Assembly (NCBI RefSeq): GCF_020085105.1
Contig: NC_058045.1
Coordinates: 2,449,501-2,513,500, forward strand
DNA length: 64,000 bases
Direction of reading: 5' to 3'
From: Siniperca chuatsi
Taxonomy: Eukaryota > Chordata > Actinopteri > Centrarchiformes > Sinipercidae
A program made the translations under genes and the position numbers. A model generated the notes under the pieces. The model did not search any database, was not told the DNA's origin, and saw only the letters and a list, made by a program, of their open reading frames with translations. This document shows, in pieces, positions 11,717 through 21,640 of this stretch (the first letter of the stretch is position 1; every line of letters begins with the position of its first letter).

Positions 11717-12278
11717 TGTCACTTCCTGTTTTATTTTGTAGTATTCTCCTTCCCTTGTGTGTCTTGTGGTTTTACTTCCTGTCTTTGTTTGCTTTCCCTC
11801 CAGTTTTGATTGTTGGCCCTTCCTTGATTGTTTGCACCTGTGTTTCGTTGTCTCACCTCCCCTAGGGTATTTAGTCTAGGTCTCTTTCTTTGTTCAGTGT
11901 CGGATCATTGTGATTCCTGTCTGGTGTTGTTCCTGTCTTGTGTGTGTTGCTGTTTGGTGCACTTTTGGTTGTACCTGGTTCCCGTGCCCAATGTCCTGGC
12001 TTTCTTACTCTCTTGGACCGTGTCTGTAGTTTGGATTTAGAACTTTGCCTGCTCCCTATTGGACTGTTTAGCCTCACTGGACTCACTTCCCTATTTCCAC
12101 CACTGCCAGCCGGTAACCCATTTTCCTGTTACCTGTCTGCCTACCGATCTGTCTGCCTGTACCTGCATGTAAACCACATCACTCCCAATAAATACTGTAG
12201 CCATCCGGCTACTTCACCCTCAGACCGCTTACTGGTCATCTGCATTTGGGTCCACATACCACTACACAGCACACGACA
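11717..12278 (+). mobile_element. Gypsy-like LTR (5-prime LTR with adjoining leader)
   Basis: The stretch begins TGTCACTTCCTG and ends ACACGACA, with an AATAAA signal at about 12188 and the phrase CTGCATTTGGGTCC near its end. That phrase recurs in the LTR at 24232-24603. The two LTRs also share a block about CACCTGTGTYTCGTTGTCTC. It is followed 14 bp later by the leader ORF. The boundaries are inferred from TG...CA and from comparison with the second copy. Confidence 0.6.
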
Positions 12279-12291
12279 GAATGATCCAATC

Positions 12292-13173
12292 ATGGACCCA
12301 GCAGAGCTGTCCGAGGAAGCGGACCAGGTGGTCCATGATCTGATGTGCCTAAGGGACATATGGGGGGAAATACGCAAGGAGTCCCACAGAGAGGCAATCA
12401 GATGTTGGGTAGAAACAAGACTTTTGACATTGCCTGGGCTGAGGGAGGCCATCTTTGTGTGGCTCACGGACTGCCTTCGTATCCAGACACCCCAGCCTGC
12501 AACCCTACCTGCTACTCCTCAGCCGGTTTTCCAGCCAGACTCCCTGCCTGCTAGCCCTTTGTTAGTCAGGCTTGGTTACCTGAGCCTGAAATCTGCCTGT
12601 CCCAAACCGGTCCCAGTCCCGAACCCATACCTAGGCACCTGCCTGGCTCTCTGTGGTCCTCGCAGCCATCGGACTGCACCCCATCCTGCCAGTCATCATT
12701 CTGCACCCCGGCTTGCCAGCCATCAGCCTACACCCCAGCCTGCCAACCATCAGCCTGCACCCCAGCCTGCTGGCCCCCAGTTCATATCCCTACATACATA
12801 CCTCCTACGTGCTAGTCTCCAGTCAGCATCTCAGCCTGCAAGCCAGGGGGCACCTCAGTCTGTTGCTGTCTTGGCGCCTTCTGGGAAAACCCCAAGGAGG
12901 AAGCGTGGCTCCCCCATCTGCTCGCCTGCTCCGCTGCCCAGCTGCTCACCTGCTCCGCTGCTGCCTCTAGTCCCTGCATCGCAGCAGCCATCACTCCCTG
13001 CAGCCCCCAGTTCCTGGACGCCCTGCTGGATCGCAGCAGCCCCCAGTTCCTGGACGCCCTGCTGGATCGCAGCAGCCCCCATTTCCTGGACTCTTTGCTG
13101 GATAGCAGCAGCCCCCAGTTCCTGCACTCTTTGCTGGATCGCAGCAGCTCCCAGTTCCTGGGTGCCCTGCTAG
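12292..13173 (+). CDS. Leader/gag-like ORF of the Gypsy-like element
   Basis: The ATG at 12292 opens MDPAELSEEADQVVHD, a start shared with the second element (MDPADTMSDEHFEL at 24622), so I prefer it to the far-upstream in-frame ATG inside the LTR. The first 60 residues are acidic and helical-looking. The rest is Pro/Ala/Ser/His-rich low-complexity sequence ending in 12-residue repeats built on TPCWIAAAPSSW. No capsid, protease or polymerase domain follows before L2 sequence begins at about 13786, so the element is only a 5-prime fragment. An LTR-retrotransposon origin is inferred from position directly behind an LTR, not from a conserved domain. Confidence 0.5.
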   Translation: MDPAELSEEADQVVHDLMCLRDIWGEIRKESHREAIRCWVETRLLTLPGLREAIFVWLTDCLRIQTPQPATLPATPQPVFQPDSLPASPLLVRLGYLSLKSACPKPVPVPNPYLGTCLALCGPRSHRTAPHPASHHSAPRLASHQPTPQPANHQPAPQPAGPQFISLHTYLLRASLQSASQPASQGAPQSVAVLAPSGKTPRRKRGSPICSPAPLPSCSPAPLLPLVPASQQPSLPAAPSSWTPCWIAAAPSSWTPCWIAAAPISWTLCWIAAAPSSCTLCWIAAAPSSWVPC

Positions 13174-13520
13174 ATCGCAGCGGTCTCCTGGAGTCCCTGC
13201 TGAATCGCAGTCACCTCCTTTCCCGGCTGGATCGCAGCAGCACCAACCCCTTGCCGCCGCTGGACTGCAGTCGCCTCCTTTCCCGGCTGGATCGCAGCAG
13301 CACCAATCCCTTGCCCCCGCTGGATCACAATCGCCTCCTTTCCCGGTTGGAACGCAGCAGCACCAACCCCTTGCCGCCACTGCATCGCAGCACCAATCCC
13401 TCGTCGCCGCTGGATCGCAGCCGCCTCCTGCCCCGATTGGATGGCAACAGCACCAATCCCTCGTAACCGCTGGATCACAGCCGCCTCCTGCCCTGGTTGG
13501 ATGGCAGCAGCAGCCATCCC
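12999..13520. repeat. Coding minisatellite, 36-bp unit and longer derivatives
   Basis: Tandem 36-bp units (GCCCTGCTGGATCGCAGCAG plus 16 bases) run from about 12999 to 13170. They are followed by longer, more diverged units containing TGGATCGCAGCAGCACCAAT. Because the period is a multiple of three, several frames stay open on both strands, which explains the long overlapping ORFs here. Confidence 0.85.
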
Positions 13521-13782
13521 TAGTTGCAGATGGTTCCCAGACATAACTGGTTCTGTCAGCTCCTCTACCAGTCTCTCCATCGCCGACTTCCTGTCTTGCT
13601 GTCCCGCCGCCGGCTTCCTGTCCTGTGACCTTCCGCCTGTGCCACCGGCATTCCGACAGGCCTCCAGATGGTTTTGATCTTCTTTGCAGACCTAATGAGA
13701 TCAGCTCCGCACCTGTCCAGCCCCTGGGCCGTCCGTCCAAGGTCCTCAGCTCTACACCTGTCCAGCCCCCTATTATTGTAAA

Positions 13783-13785
<3 letters not shown>

Positions 13786-13838
<53 letters not shown>
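13786..13838. repeat. (TC)n microsatellite
   Basis: An uninterrupted TC run of about 26 units sits at the start of an L2 3-prime untranslated fragment. Confidence 0.97.
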
Positions 13839-13840
<2 letters not shown>

Positions 13841-14053
13841 CGAACCGGCAGTGGCGGATGGCCGCCCACCCTGAGTCTGTTTCTGCCTGAGGTTTCCTTG
13901 CCACTGTCGCCAAGTGCTTGCTCATGGTGGGATTTGTTGGGTCTCTATAAATAATATTATAAAGAGTATGGTCTAGACCTGCTCTATAGGAAAAGTGCAA
14001 TGAGATAACTTCTGTTATGAATTGGCGCTATATAAATAAAATGTAATTGAATT
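13839..14053 (+). mobile_element. L2 3-prime untranslated tail
   Basis: The fragment matches the tails at 28055-28473 and 54930-55030 (GTGCTTGCTCATGGTGG, TAAATAATATTATAAA, TCTAGACCTGCTCTA). It ends in a TATATAAATAAAATGTAATTG tail characteristic of this family. Confidence 0.8.
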
Positions 14054-14206
14054 CAGACAGACAGACAGAGAGTGAGAGACAGAAAGACAAATAGAGTGAG
14101 AGACAGACATGAAAACAAAGACAAACAAACAAGCAGGGAGTAATAGTTAGAGAGACAGACAGACAGGGAGGGAGGGTGAAAGACAGACAGACAGAAAGAA
14201 ACAGAG
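14054..14206. repeat. Imperfect (GACA)n / purine-rich simple repeat
   Basis: CAGACAGACAGA blocks interspersed with GAGAGA and GGGAGG begin immediately after the L2 tail, suggesting microsatellite growth from the retroelement tail. Confidence 0.85.
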
Positions 14207-15004
14207 ATATACAGTAGAAGGAGGTAGATTTGAATTCTGATTTAAACCTGACACACCTCAAGATTTGAATTTATTAACAATTTTTAATTTAAAGATGTGG
14301 AATATTTTAAGGTCTGTTGAATAGCTGACACTAAACTGCAATGCTGGCTTAAAAAGTTGTATAGTACTAATAATGTATGAAAGATGTGGAACATCATAAG
14401 GTTTGAGCAGCATGCCACGTTTGAATGGAGGTCTTCATCTTGGGCTTTTATTTTGAAAATCTGAAATTACACTCTGTGTGTGTTTCTGTGTGTGAGACAG
14501 AGGTAGATTTGAATTGTGAATTAGGATTTTTTGCAAGTTAGCAAGTTTGCAATTGCACTACTGCCATTTAGAGTGACAGAAGGTGGTTGTTTCAACCATT
14601 TACAGTTTATCTACTCAGTTTTTTGCTATCTTTTTAAATAGACTTTCTGCAGTCTTAATCAATTTGAAACTGACTCAGGTTAGTGGAAAACTGAGGCATG
14701 TCTTGTACAGACTACCATAGTTATTGTGACATTAACTATAAAGATCACCATCACACAAATTTGTAATCTTACTTGTGTGTTGAGTTTTTTTCCTAAACAA
14801 AAATATGTTGATATATATCATCAAATCAAAAATACCCCCATGGTAGCTGCAGAAGTAACAGTGGTTGGGAATCACTGGCTTACAGGACCAAAGGTAGAAA
14901 ATAGCTGAATCACACCATAAATGCCATTAAACTGAACATTTTGATATTTGAATGGTTTCTGTAGCTAAATGGATCCAGGAGTAGCAGAAATGGAGTTTAT
15001 TGAA
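14207..15004. other. Unassigned DNA
   Basis: No gene or repeat family is recognised. Two short phrases (AGATGTGGAA and AAGGT near 14293 and 14391) recur but not convincingly as a repeat. Confidence 0.35.
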
Positions 15005-15150
15005 GAGAGAGAGACAGACAGACAGAAAAACAGACAGAGAGTGAGTGACAGACAGACAGGAAGTGTGAGAGATGGACAGAGAGAGACAGAAAGAGACAGA
15101 AGGACAGAGACATAGAGAAAGAGATGAGAGAAACAGTCAGACTGAGAGGG
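15005..15150. repeat. Imperfect (GACAGA)n simple repeat
   Basis: A purine-rich tract dominated by GACAGACA and GAGAGAC words. The apparent Ser/Leu-rich minus-strand ORFs here are translations of this tract. Confidence 0.9.
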
Positions 15151-16198
15151 ACAGAAGGTGTGTTGGTGGGTGTGTGTGTGGCAAACTGCACTAATTAGCT
15201 CATCGGTTGCCATGGTGATGGTATCTGCTGTGTGCGACTCCAGGCTGAGAGAGTTTATTTCATAGACATTTTAACTGAGGTGTACCTGTCAAAGTCCTGC
15301 TTCTAGCTCAAAAGACTGTAACTCTTATCGCCAATGTAAAAATAGCATAAGAGAGAAAAGAACCTGCTTGCTGAGGCTGTGTTATATTTGTGTGTGTAGT
15401 GTCAAAAATGTGGGAATGAGAGCAGATTAGAAATGTCCCTTTTTTTTCTGCCTCCCTCCTTAAAAGGCTGGTCTCAGTTAATACGGCAGTTGGCTGGCAC
15501 TGCTGTCACTTTAAAGCTGACTGTGGCAACTGTGTGAGTTTGTTTGACTCCATAGTCTGCGACCGGCAAACGTTTTCCTACGTTTTGATGTATAAATTAT
15601 GTAGAGTGAAAGAGTGAAAATGTGTAAGTTGAAGAGAAGATTTTGAGAAAATTTGACAGATCATCTGCACTCTGACAGTTGCTATGCTTATACAATGCTT
15701 ACACTCAATAAAAATAAAGATTTTTTTTTGTAGAAAACATGTTGTGAATGCACACCCAATACATTTTCGTAGAAGAACATACCCAATAAAGATTACAATT
15801 CACACTAATTAAGCCAATTAATTAAAAAACTGAATGCTTTAAACTACAATGAAAGATCCATATTGTTGAGCCTTGACTAGCCTCACCATGTGTGAGGGAC
15901 AAAAGACAGGCCTACCAGGAAAAGCCAAAGCCTTCACTAAGAGGCTTGACTTAGAAACAAAGAACAGACAATAGGAAGGCGCCAAGCCGTCACAACCGTT
16001 AACCGTTGCTTAATCTCAGTTGAATCTAAACAACGCATCTAAGCTGCACGTTATTTTGAGGACAAATAGAGCATCCTCCGGTTTTAGCTCTATTCTTTTG
16101 TTTAAGATTTACGGGTCTGCCTGCCATTTGGTTTTGTGCGTGACGACCACCCATGTGGCCGCCCTTGCAGCCCAGCATAATTATTAATCTATATACAT
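15151..16198. other. Unassigned DNA
   Basis: No convincing gene or transposon was recognised in this stretch of about 1 kb. Confidence 0.35.
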
Positions 16199-16647
16199 TA
16201 TTTTTTTATTTATATAGTGCCAATTCATAACAGACGTTATCTCATTGCACTTTTCCTATAGAGCAGGTCTAGACTGTAAAGAAAAAACTTCCTTTAAGAG
16301 GCAGAAACCTTGGACAGAACCAGACTCAATGGTGTCATGTTAGAAAGCGGAGAGAGAGAGAGGTATAGAGAGCGGTTTAGAAAGAGAGAGGTTTTGGGGG
16401 AGGGAGGGCTGGTGGAGAGGAAGGCACAATGCAAATACCACAGAAGGAGAGGAGAGAAACGACAAAGCACAGAACTACTGGAGAGAGAAGATGTCAAGTT
16501 AGTAACATGCAAAAATGGGATAAAAATGCATACAGATGGAGAGGCAGAGAAGGGGAGAGTAAAGAGATGCATCATGAGAAGTCTCAGCCTAGTCTAAGCC
16601 TATAGCAGCATAGCTAAGGGATGGTTCAAGGCTCACCCAAGCCAACC

Positions 16648-18332
16648 CTAACTATAAGCTTTATCAAAGAGGAAAGTCTTATGCCTACTCTTAAATATGG
16701 AAATGGTGTCTGCCTCCTGAACCCACATTGGAATGTGATTCCACAGGAGAGGAGCTTGATAACTGAAGGCTCTGGCTCCCATTCTACTTTTGGAGACTTT
16801 AGGAGCGACAAGTAACCCTGCATTCTGGGAGCGCAGTATTCTTGTCGAGTAATAAGGTATTACGAGATCTTTAAGATACGATGGTGCCTGATTATTAAGA
16901 GCTTTGTAGGTGAGGAGAAGGATTTTAAATTCTATTCTGGATTTTACAGGGAGCCAGTGCAGAGTAGCTAATGTTGGAGAAATAAGATCTCTTTTCCTAG
17001 TTCTTGTCAGTATACGTGCCGCAGCATTCTGGATCAACTGAAGAGTCTTATTCAAGAAGCCGGATAATAAGGAATTGCAGTAGTCCAACCTAGAAGTAAC
17101 AAATGCATGCATTCATTTTACAGCATCATTTTGAGACAGGATGTGCCTGATTTTTGCAATGTTACATAGGTAAAAAGGGAGTCCTTGAAGTTTGTTTCAT
17201 GTTTGAGTTAAAGAATAAATCCTGATCAAAGATAACTCTGAGGTTCCTTACGGTGCTGCTGGAAGCCAGGGCAATGCCATCTAGAGTAACTATATCTTAA
17301 GATAATGTGTCTCGGAGGTGTTTGGGACCAAGTACAATAACTTCAGTTTTGTCTGAGTTTAACATCAGAAAGTTCCAGGTCATCCAGGTCTTTATGTCCT
17401 TAAGGCATGCTTGAAGTTTAGTTAACTGGTTAGTTTCACCTGGCTTGATTGATAAATATAATTGGGTATCATCTTCATAACAATGAAAGTTTGTGGAGTG
17501 TTTCCTAATAATATTGCATAGAAGAAGCATATATAAGGTGAAAAGAATCAGTCCAAGCACAGAACCTTGTGGAACTCCGTGACTAACTTTGGCGTGCACG
17601 GAGGACTCACCGTTAACATGTACAAACTGAGATCAATCTGATAGATAGGATTTAAACCAGCTTAGTGCGGCTCCTTTAATGCCAATTACATGTTCCAGTC
17701 TCTGTAATAGGATGTGATGGTCAATGGTGTCGAACGCAGCACTAAGATCTAACAAGACAATTACAGAGACAAGTCCATTGTCTGATGCAATTTAAAGGTC
17801 ATTTGTAATTTTCACTAGTGCTGTCTCTGTGCTATGATGCACTCTAAATCCTGACTGAAAACTCCTAAACTATTGTTATTTAGAAAGTCACACAACTGAT
17901 TGGCGACTGCTTTCTCAAGGATCTTAGAAAGAAAGGGAAGGTTAGATATAATCTATAGTTGGCTAAAACCCCTGGATCAAGAGTGGGCTTTTTAAGAAGC
18001 GGTTTAATTACAGCTACTTTAAAGGATTGTGGTACATAGCCTGTTAATAAAGACAGATTGATCATATCCAGTAAAGAGGTGCTAACTAAGGGTAAAACAT
18101 CTTTAAGCAGCCTAGTTGGAATGGGGTCTAAGAGACAGGTTGATGGCTTAGATGAATTAATAGTCGAAGTCAGCAGAAGAAGGTTGACAGGAGCAAAGCA
18201 GCCAAAACACACATCAGGCTCTACAACTGTTTCCAAGGTTCCTGTGTTTGAAGACAAGTCAGCACCGGTTAAAGGCAGGACTTGATGAGTTTTTTCTCTA
18301 ATAGTTAAAATTTTATCATTAAAGAAGTCCAT
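16648..18332 (-). pseudogene. L2 ORF2 reverse transcriptase and C-terminal domain, broken
   Basis: Minus-strand blocks in order: linker and RT start (18332-17880, with LDPIPTRLLKDVLPL and VAVIKPLLKKPTLDPG); RT core (17599-17297, with [20 protein letters not shown] and the catalytic box [12 protein letters not shown]); then the C-terminal segment (17112-16648, with [12 protein letters not shown] and [20 protein letters not shown]). The catalytic box reads YEDD where L2 elements normally have YADD or YVDD. The blocks are in different frames. Confidence 0.78.
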
Positions 18333-18593
18333 GAAGTTGTTACTACTGAGAGCTATAGGAATAAATGATTCGATAGAGCTATGATTCTCTGTCAGCCTGG
18401 CTACAGTGCTGAAAAGAAACCTGGGGTTGTTTTTATTTTCCTCTATTAATGATGAGTAGTAAGCTGCTCTGGCATTACGGAGGGCTTTCCTATATGTTTT
18501 AAGACTATCTTGCCAGACTACGCAGTACGAAGGCTATCATTTTCAACGTCCACATGAATATTGAAATCACCTACAATAATTACTTTATCTGTT

Positions 18594-19061
18594 TTAAGGA
18601 CTAACTGAGAATTCAGATATAAATTCATAATAAGGACCAGGAGTCCCGGAGTGTATAGTGTGCACTATAACAAATAGAATTGGCTGTCGTGTTTTCCAGG
18701 TTGGGTGTGAAAGATCCAGAACAAGGCTTTCGAATGAGTTATAATTTAGTTTAGGTTTAGGGTTGATTAATAGGCTTGAGTCGAAGATGGCTGCAACTCC
18801 ACCTCCTTGGCCGGTGCCTCGAGGAATGTGAGTATTAATATGACTGGGCGGAGTGGATTCATTTAGGCTAACATATTCTTCATGACCCAGCCAGGTTTCT
18901 GTAAGACAAAATAAGTCTGATCTGATGTGTAAGAGTCCACATTTGATTCTCCTATTTTGTTGTGCTATTTCAATGTTTTTGTTTAGGTTTTTATGTACAG
19001 CTCCTCTTCTGTTAACTTTTGGTTTTATTAATTTAAGTGGTCGGGGGGCATACACCGTCAC
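18594..19061 (-). pseudogene. L2 ORF2 endonuclease N-terminal part
   Basis: The minus-strand ORF contains DLFCLTETWLGHEEYVSL and GTGQGGGVAAIFDSS, the E-T-W and GGG blocks of an apurinic-type (exonuclease-endonuclease-phosphatase fold) LINE endonuclease. A deletion joins LLHIRS directly to DLFCLTETW; the copy at 40138-40476 keeps the segment missing here. A later endonuclease block, GDFNIHVDVEN, is at about 18545-18580. This is the nicking domain for target-primed insertion, and it is inactive here. Confidence 0.75.
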
Positions 19062-19148
19062 TAAGGAGTTTTGGGTGGGTAACTGCTCTGGAAGCGCAGA
19101 GAAGTGTGTAGGACTGCAGCTCTTCCTCCTGGTCTCAACTCTGAGTTG

Positions 19149-19961
19149 TTATGGTTTTGGTCCACTAATAAACTCGCTCAGATTTCTATCTATGAGAGCT
19201 GCTCCATCCAAAGTGGGTTGAATGCCGTCTCTCCTAATAAGACCGGGTCTTCTCCAAAAAGTCTGCCAATTATCTACTAAGCCCACATCGTTTGCTGGAC
19301 ACCACCTCGACAGCCAGCAGCGGAATGAAGACATGCGGCTAAACATGTCATCACTGGTCAGGTTTGGCAGGGGCCCAGAGAAAACTACGGAGTCCGACAT
19401 TGTCTTTTCATATGTACACACCAACTCAACATTAACTTTAATGACCTCCGATTGGCGTAATCGTGAGTCGTTACCGCCGACGTGAATAACAATCTTATTG
19501 TATTTACGTTTATCCTTAGCCAGCAGTTCTAAATAGGATTCAACGTCGCCTGCTCTGGCCCCAGGAATACATTTGACTATGGTCGCTGGTGTCACTAACT
19601 TCATGTTTCTCAAAATGGAGCTACCAATAATCAGAGTTGGTTTTTCAGTGGGTGTGTCGCTGAGTGGGGAGAATTTGTTAGAAACGTGAACAGGTTGGTG
19701 GTGAAGCGTGGACTTTTGCTTAGGGCCATGCTTCCTTCAGACAGTCACCCAGCCTCCCTGGTTTCCTGGCTGCTCGAGAGCTGTTGGGAGACGGCTAACA
19801 GGAGCTACCTCTGGGGGCTGGCTAACTACAGCTAATGGTTGCATTCCCATGGTGGGGAACCGCATTTCCAATTCACTAAGCCTTGCCTCCAATGCTACAA
19901 ATAAACTACATTTATTACATGTTCCATTATCACTAAAGGAGGCAGAAGAATAGCTAAACAT
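19149..19961 (-). pseudogene. L2 ORF1: Cys-motif/coiled-coil plus SGNH esterase domain
   Basis: The frame is open for about 270 codons except for one TGA at 19737-19739. The N-terminal part has NGTCNKCSLF followed by LEARLSELE, a CxxC motif with a short coiled coil. The C-terminal part is an SGNH-hydrolase-like esterase: [11 protein letters not shown] (serine block), [13 protein letters not shown] (GxND block) and [14 protein letters not shown] (normally D-G-I-H-P). The catalytic His position is Gln here. Esterase domains in ORF1 are known in CR1/L2-clade LINEs, and their role in the ribonucleoprotein is not settled. A single stop and one active-site change suggest a fairly young copy. Confidence 0.75.
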
Positions 19962-20275
19962 TTAACACACCGAACAAGAGAGAGCAGGAGAGTGAGAGGG
20001 AGAGAGAGAAGCCATTGCTAGCTGCTAAGCTAAAGAATGGTAGCTAGCAAAAATGAAGACCGTGTAAACTGTGGGATTAGCGAGAAAGTTGTTAAAAAAA
20101 GGAGAGAGCTATGAGTGCTTGAGCAGAACCAGTGTACGTTTAAATTTATAGCAGATAGTTAGTCACTATAACGAAGAATCGAACAAAATTAACTGTGATG
20201 AGCTAGAGCAGCAGAAATACACTACTAGTAACACCGATGACCAGAAATGACACAATACGCCCACATCAGCACATC

Positions 20276-21389
20276 CAAATAAATGTAATCATTTTGATAA
20301 TATTAATATATTCATAAATATCTTTGATATTTCTGCTAATAACCAAATCTGCCCTACCTGAATCCCAACACCAACCACCATAACTATTTGTTAGTAGATG
20401 ACCACAATCCATCTGTAATATAGACAGACAGACTTATTGCTACTGTGGGGGTATTATCCTTGCTAAGCCCTTATCAAAACATACACCTCTTAGATGTAGT
20501 GCCTACAAGCACAGTAAAATTGTAAAACTGCGTTTGGTGTGATTCAATAAAATAACAGTGAGAAAAGTGTTTTTTTTTCTGCATCAAAAAATTTGTTTAA
20601 GACATGAAATGTAATAACAATGTGAAAATAAAAATCACTGTAGATTTATAATGTAGTTTACATGTTTTCTAATGGGATGCAGTAATCTAGTTAAAGATGG
20701 CAGTAATTCAGTGTTAGCAGAGATGTGACACATATGCTATATACTGTATATATATATAGGCTTTAAACTAACTCCAATGTTAACCCTCCTGTGGCTCTAT
20801 AAGACGCTTTGAGCATCAGTCCCATTGGAGTACTAAGGCCCCCCCGTGTCTGGAAGTATTTTCCCCTCTGTCAAATCCCATGTTAAGTTTTTCTTTTTGT
20901 GATATTCTATCCTTTTTATGATATTTCTCAACACAAAAACACAAAAGTCTCCTTGATAATTCAACAGTATGATAGGTTAATGTTATGGCCATCAGTTTTA
21001 ATAATTTCTCCTTCGATTCTGAGAAATCAAGGATAGTGGAAAGCATTACCCATGATCCTCAGATCCTGTTGCTACGGAGAAGAAGACAGTCCGCTTTGCA
21101 TTTCCCGTCACAAAACGGTAATTTATTTGAAACTGATTAAGATTTTGTGTGCACCTAGTGGCGTTTGAATTTGGATAGTTGTGATTGCGGCCAGTTGGTG
21201 GCAATTTGTAATGGAATGAAGCCCACTCACAGCAGACAACCCAAAACAGTAGTCGAATGCGCCAAGTCCACCCACAACACAATGTCCTTCCCTAACCCTA
21301 ACATGCCTCTGCACTAAATTGCATCAAATATTATACCATGGCCACATAAACAGAATGAAGATATAGTTGAATGTGCTATGTCATGCTGT
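20276..21389. other. Unassigned DNA
   Basis: No recognised gene. Minus-strand ORFs at 20816-21314 have no domain that I know. Confidence 0.35.
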
Positions 21390-21640
21390 CAGATACAGTA
21401 TTCAACAAAACTGAGTACACCCCTGTGTAATATCGCTAAAATGTTAAATGATTTTATCATCTTACAATAACTGTAGTATTTTTAGGGTGGAGTGTAGGGT
21501 ATTTGATCTTATTTGTAAATAAAAACAAACCGGTTAGATAAACTAAATTGAAAAGACAGGCCTCAAAGTACAACCTCAATTCAACAAAAGTGAGTACACC
21601 TGTGACCACTGAAACAAAAATGATTACACCTGTGACTTCC
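21390..21640. mobile_element. Possible Tc1/mariner-type terminal fragment
   Basis: CAACAAAACTGAGTACACCC near 21404 and a related phrase CAACAAAAGTGAGTACACCT near 21580 resemble end sequences of fish Tc1/mariner elements. No transposase code or clear opposite end is present. Confidence 0.3.

Larger units (their letters stand above)
16199..20275 (-). mobile_element. Nearly end-to-end L2-clade LINE
   Basis: Read on the minus strand the order is 5-prime untranslated region (about 20275-19962), ORF1 with an SGNH esterase domain (19961-19149), ORF2 endonuclease (about 19061-18540), linker, reverse transcriptase (about 18332-17200), C-terminal region (17112-16648), 3-prime untranslated region with a GA-rich tract at 16347-16395, and a tail at 16199-16260. 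Internal deletions in the endonuclease and many frameshifts make it non-autonomous. It is the best reference copy in the window for orienting the other L2 pieces. Confidence 0.8.

Noticed and set aside
12999..13170. 36-bp repeats as a CRISPR array
   Set aside because: The units are contiguous without unique spacers, the organism is a vertebrate and no cas genes are present.
11938..13173. 411-codon + strand ORF as a host gene
   Set aside because: It begins inside an LTR, and most of its length is Pro/Ala/Ser low complexity and in-phase minisatellite. It is better read as a retroelement leader starting at 12292.
12991..13740. Minus-strand Cys/Asp/Gly-rich ORF (CCDPAGK-type repeats) as a metal-binding protein
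   Set aside because: It is the antisense translation of the 36-bp minisatellite. Similar ORFs appear in several frames and in the inverted copy at 30-32 kb.
14028..15213. Ser/Leu/Cys-rich minus ORFs as membrane proteins
   Set aside because: They are translations of GACA/GACAGA simple repeats.
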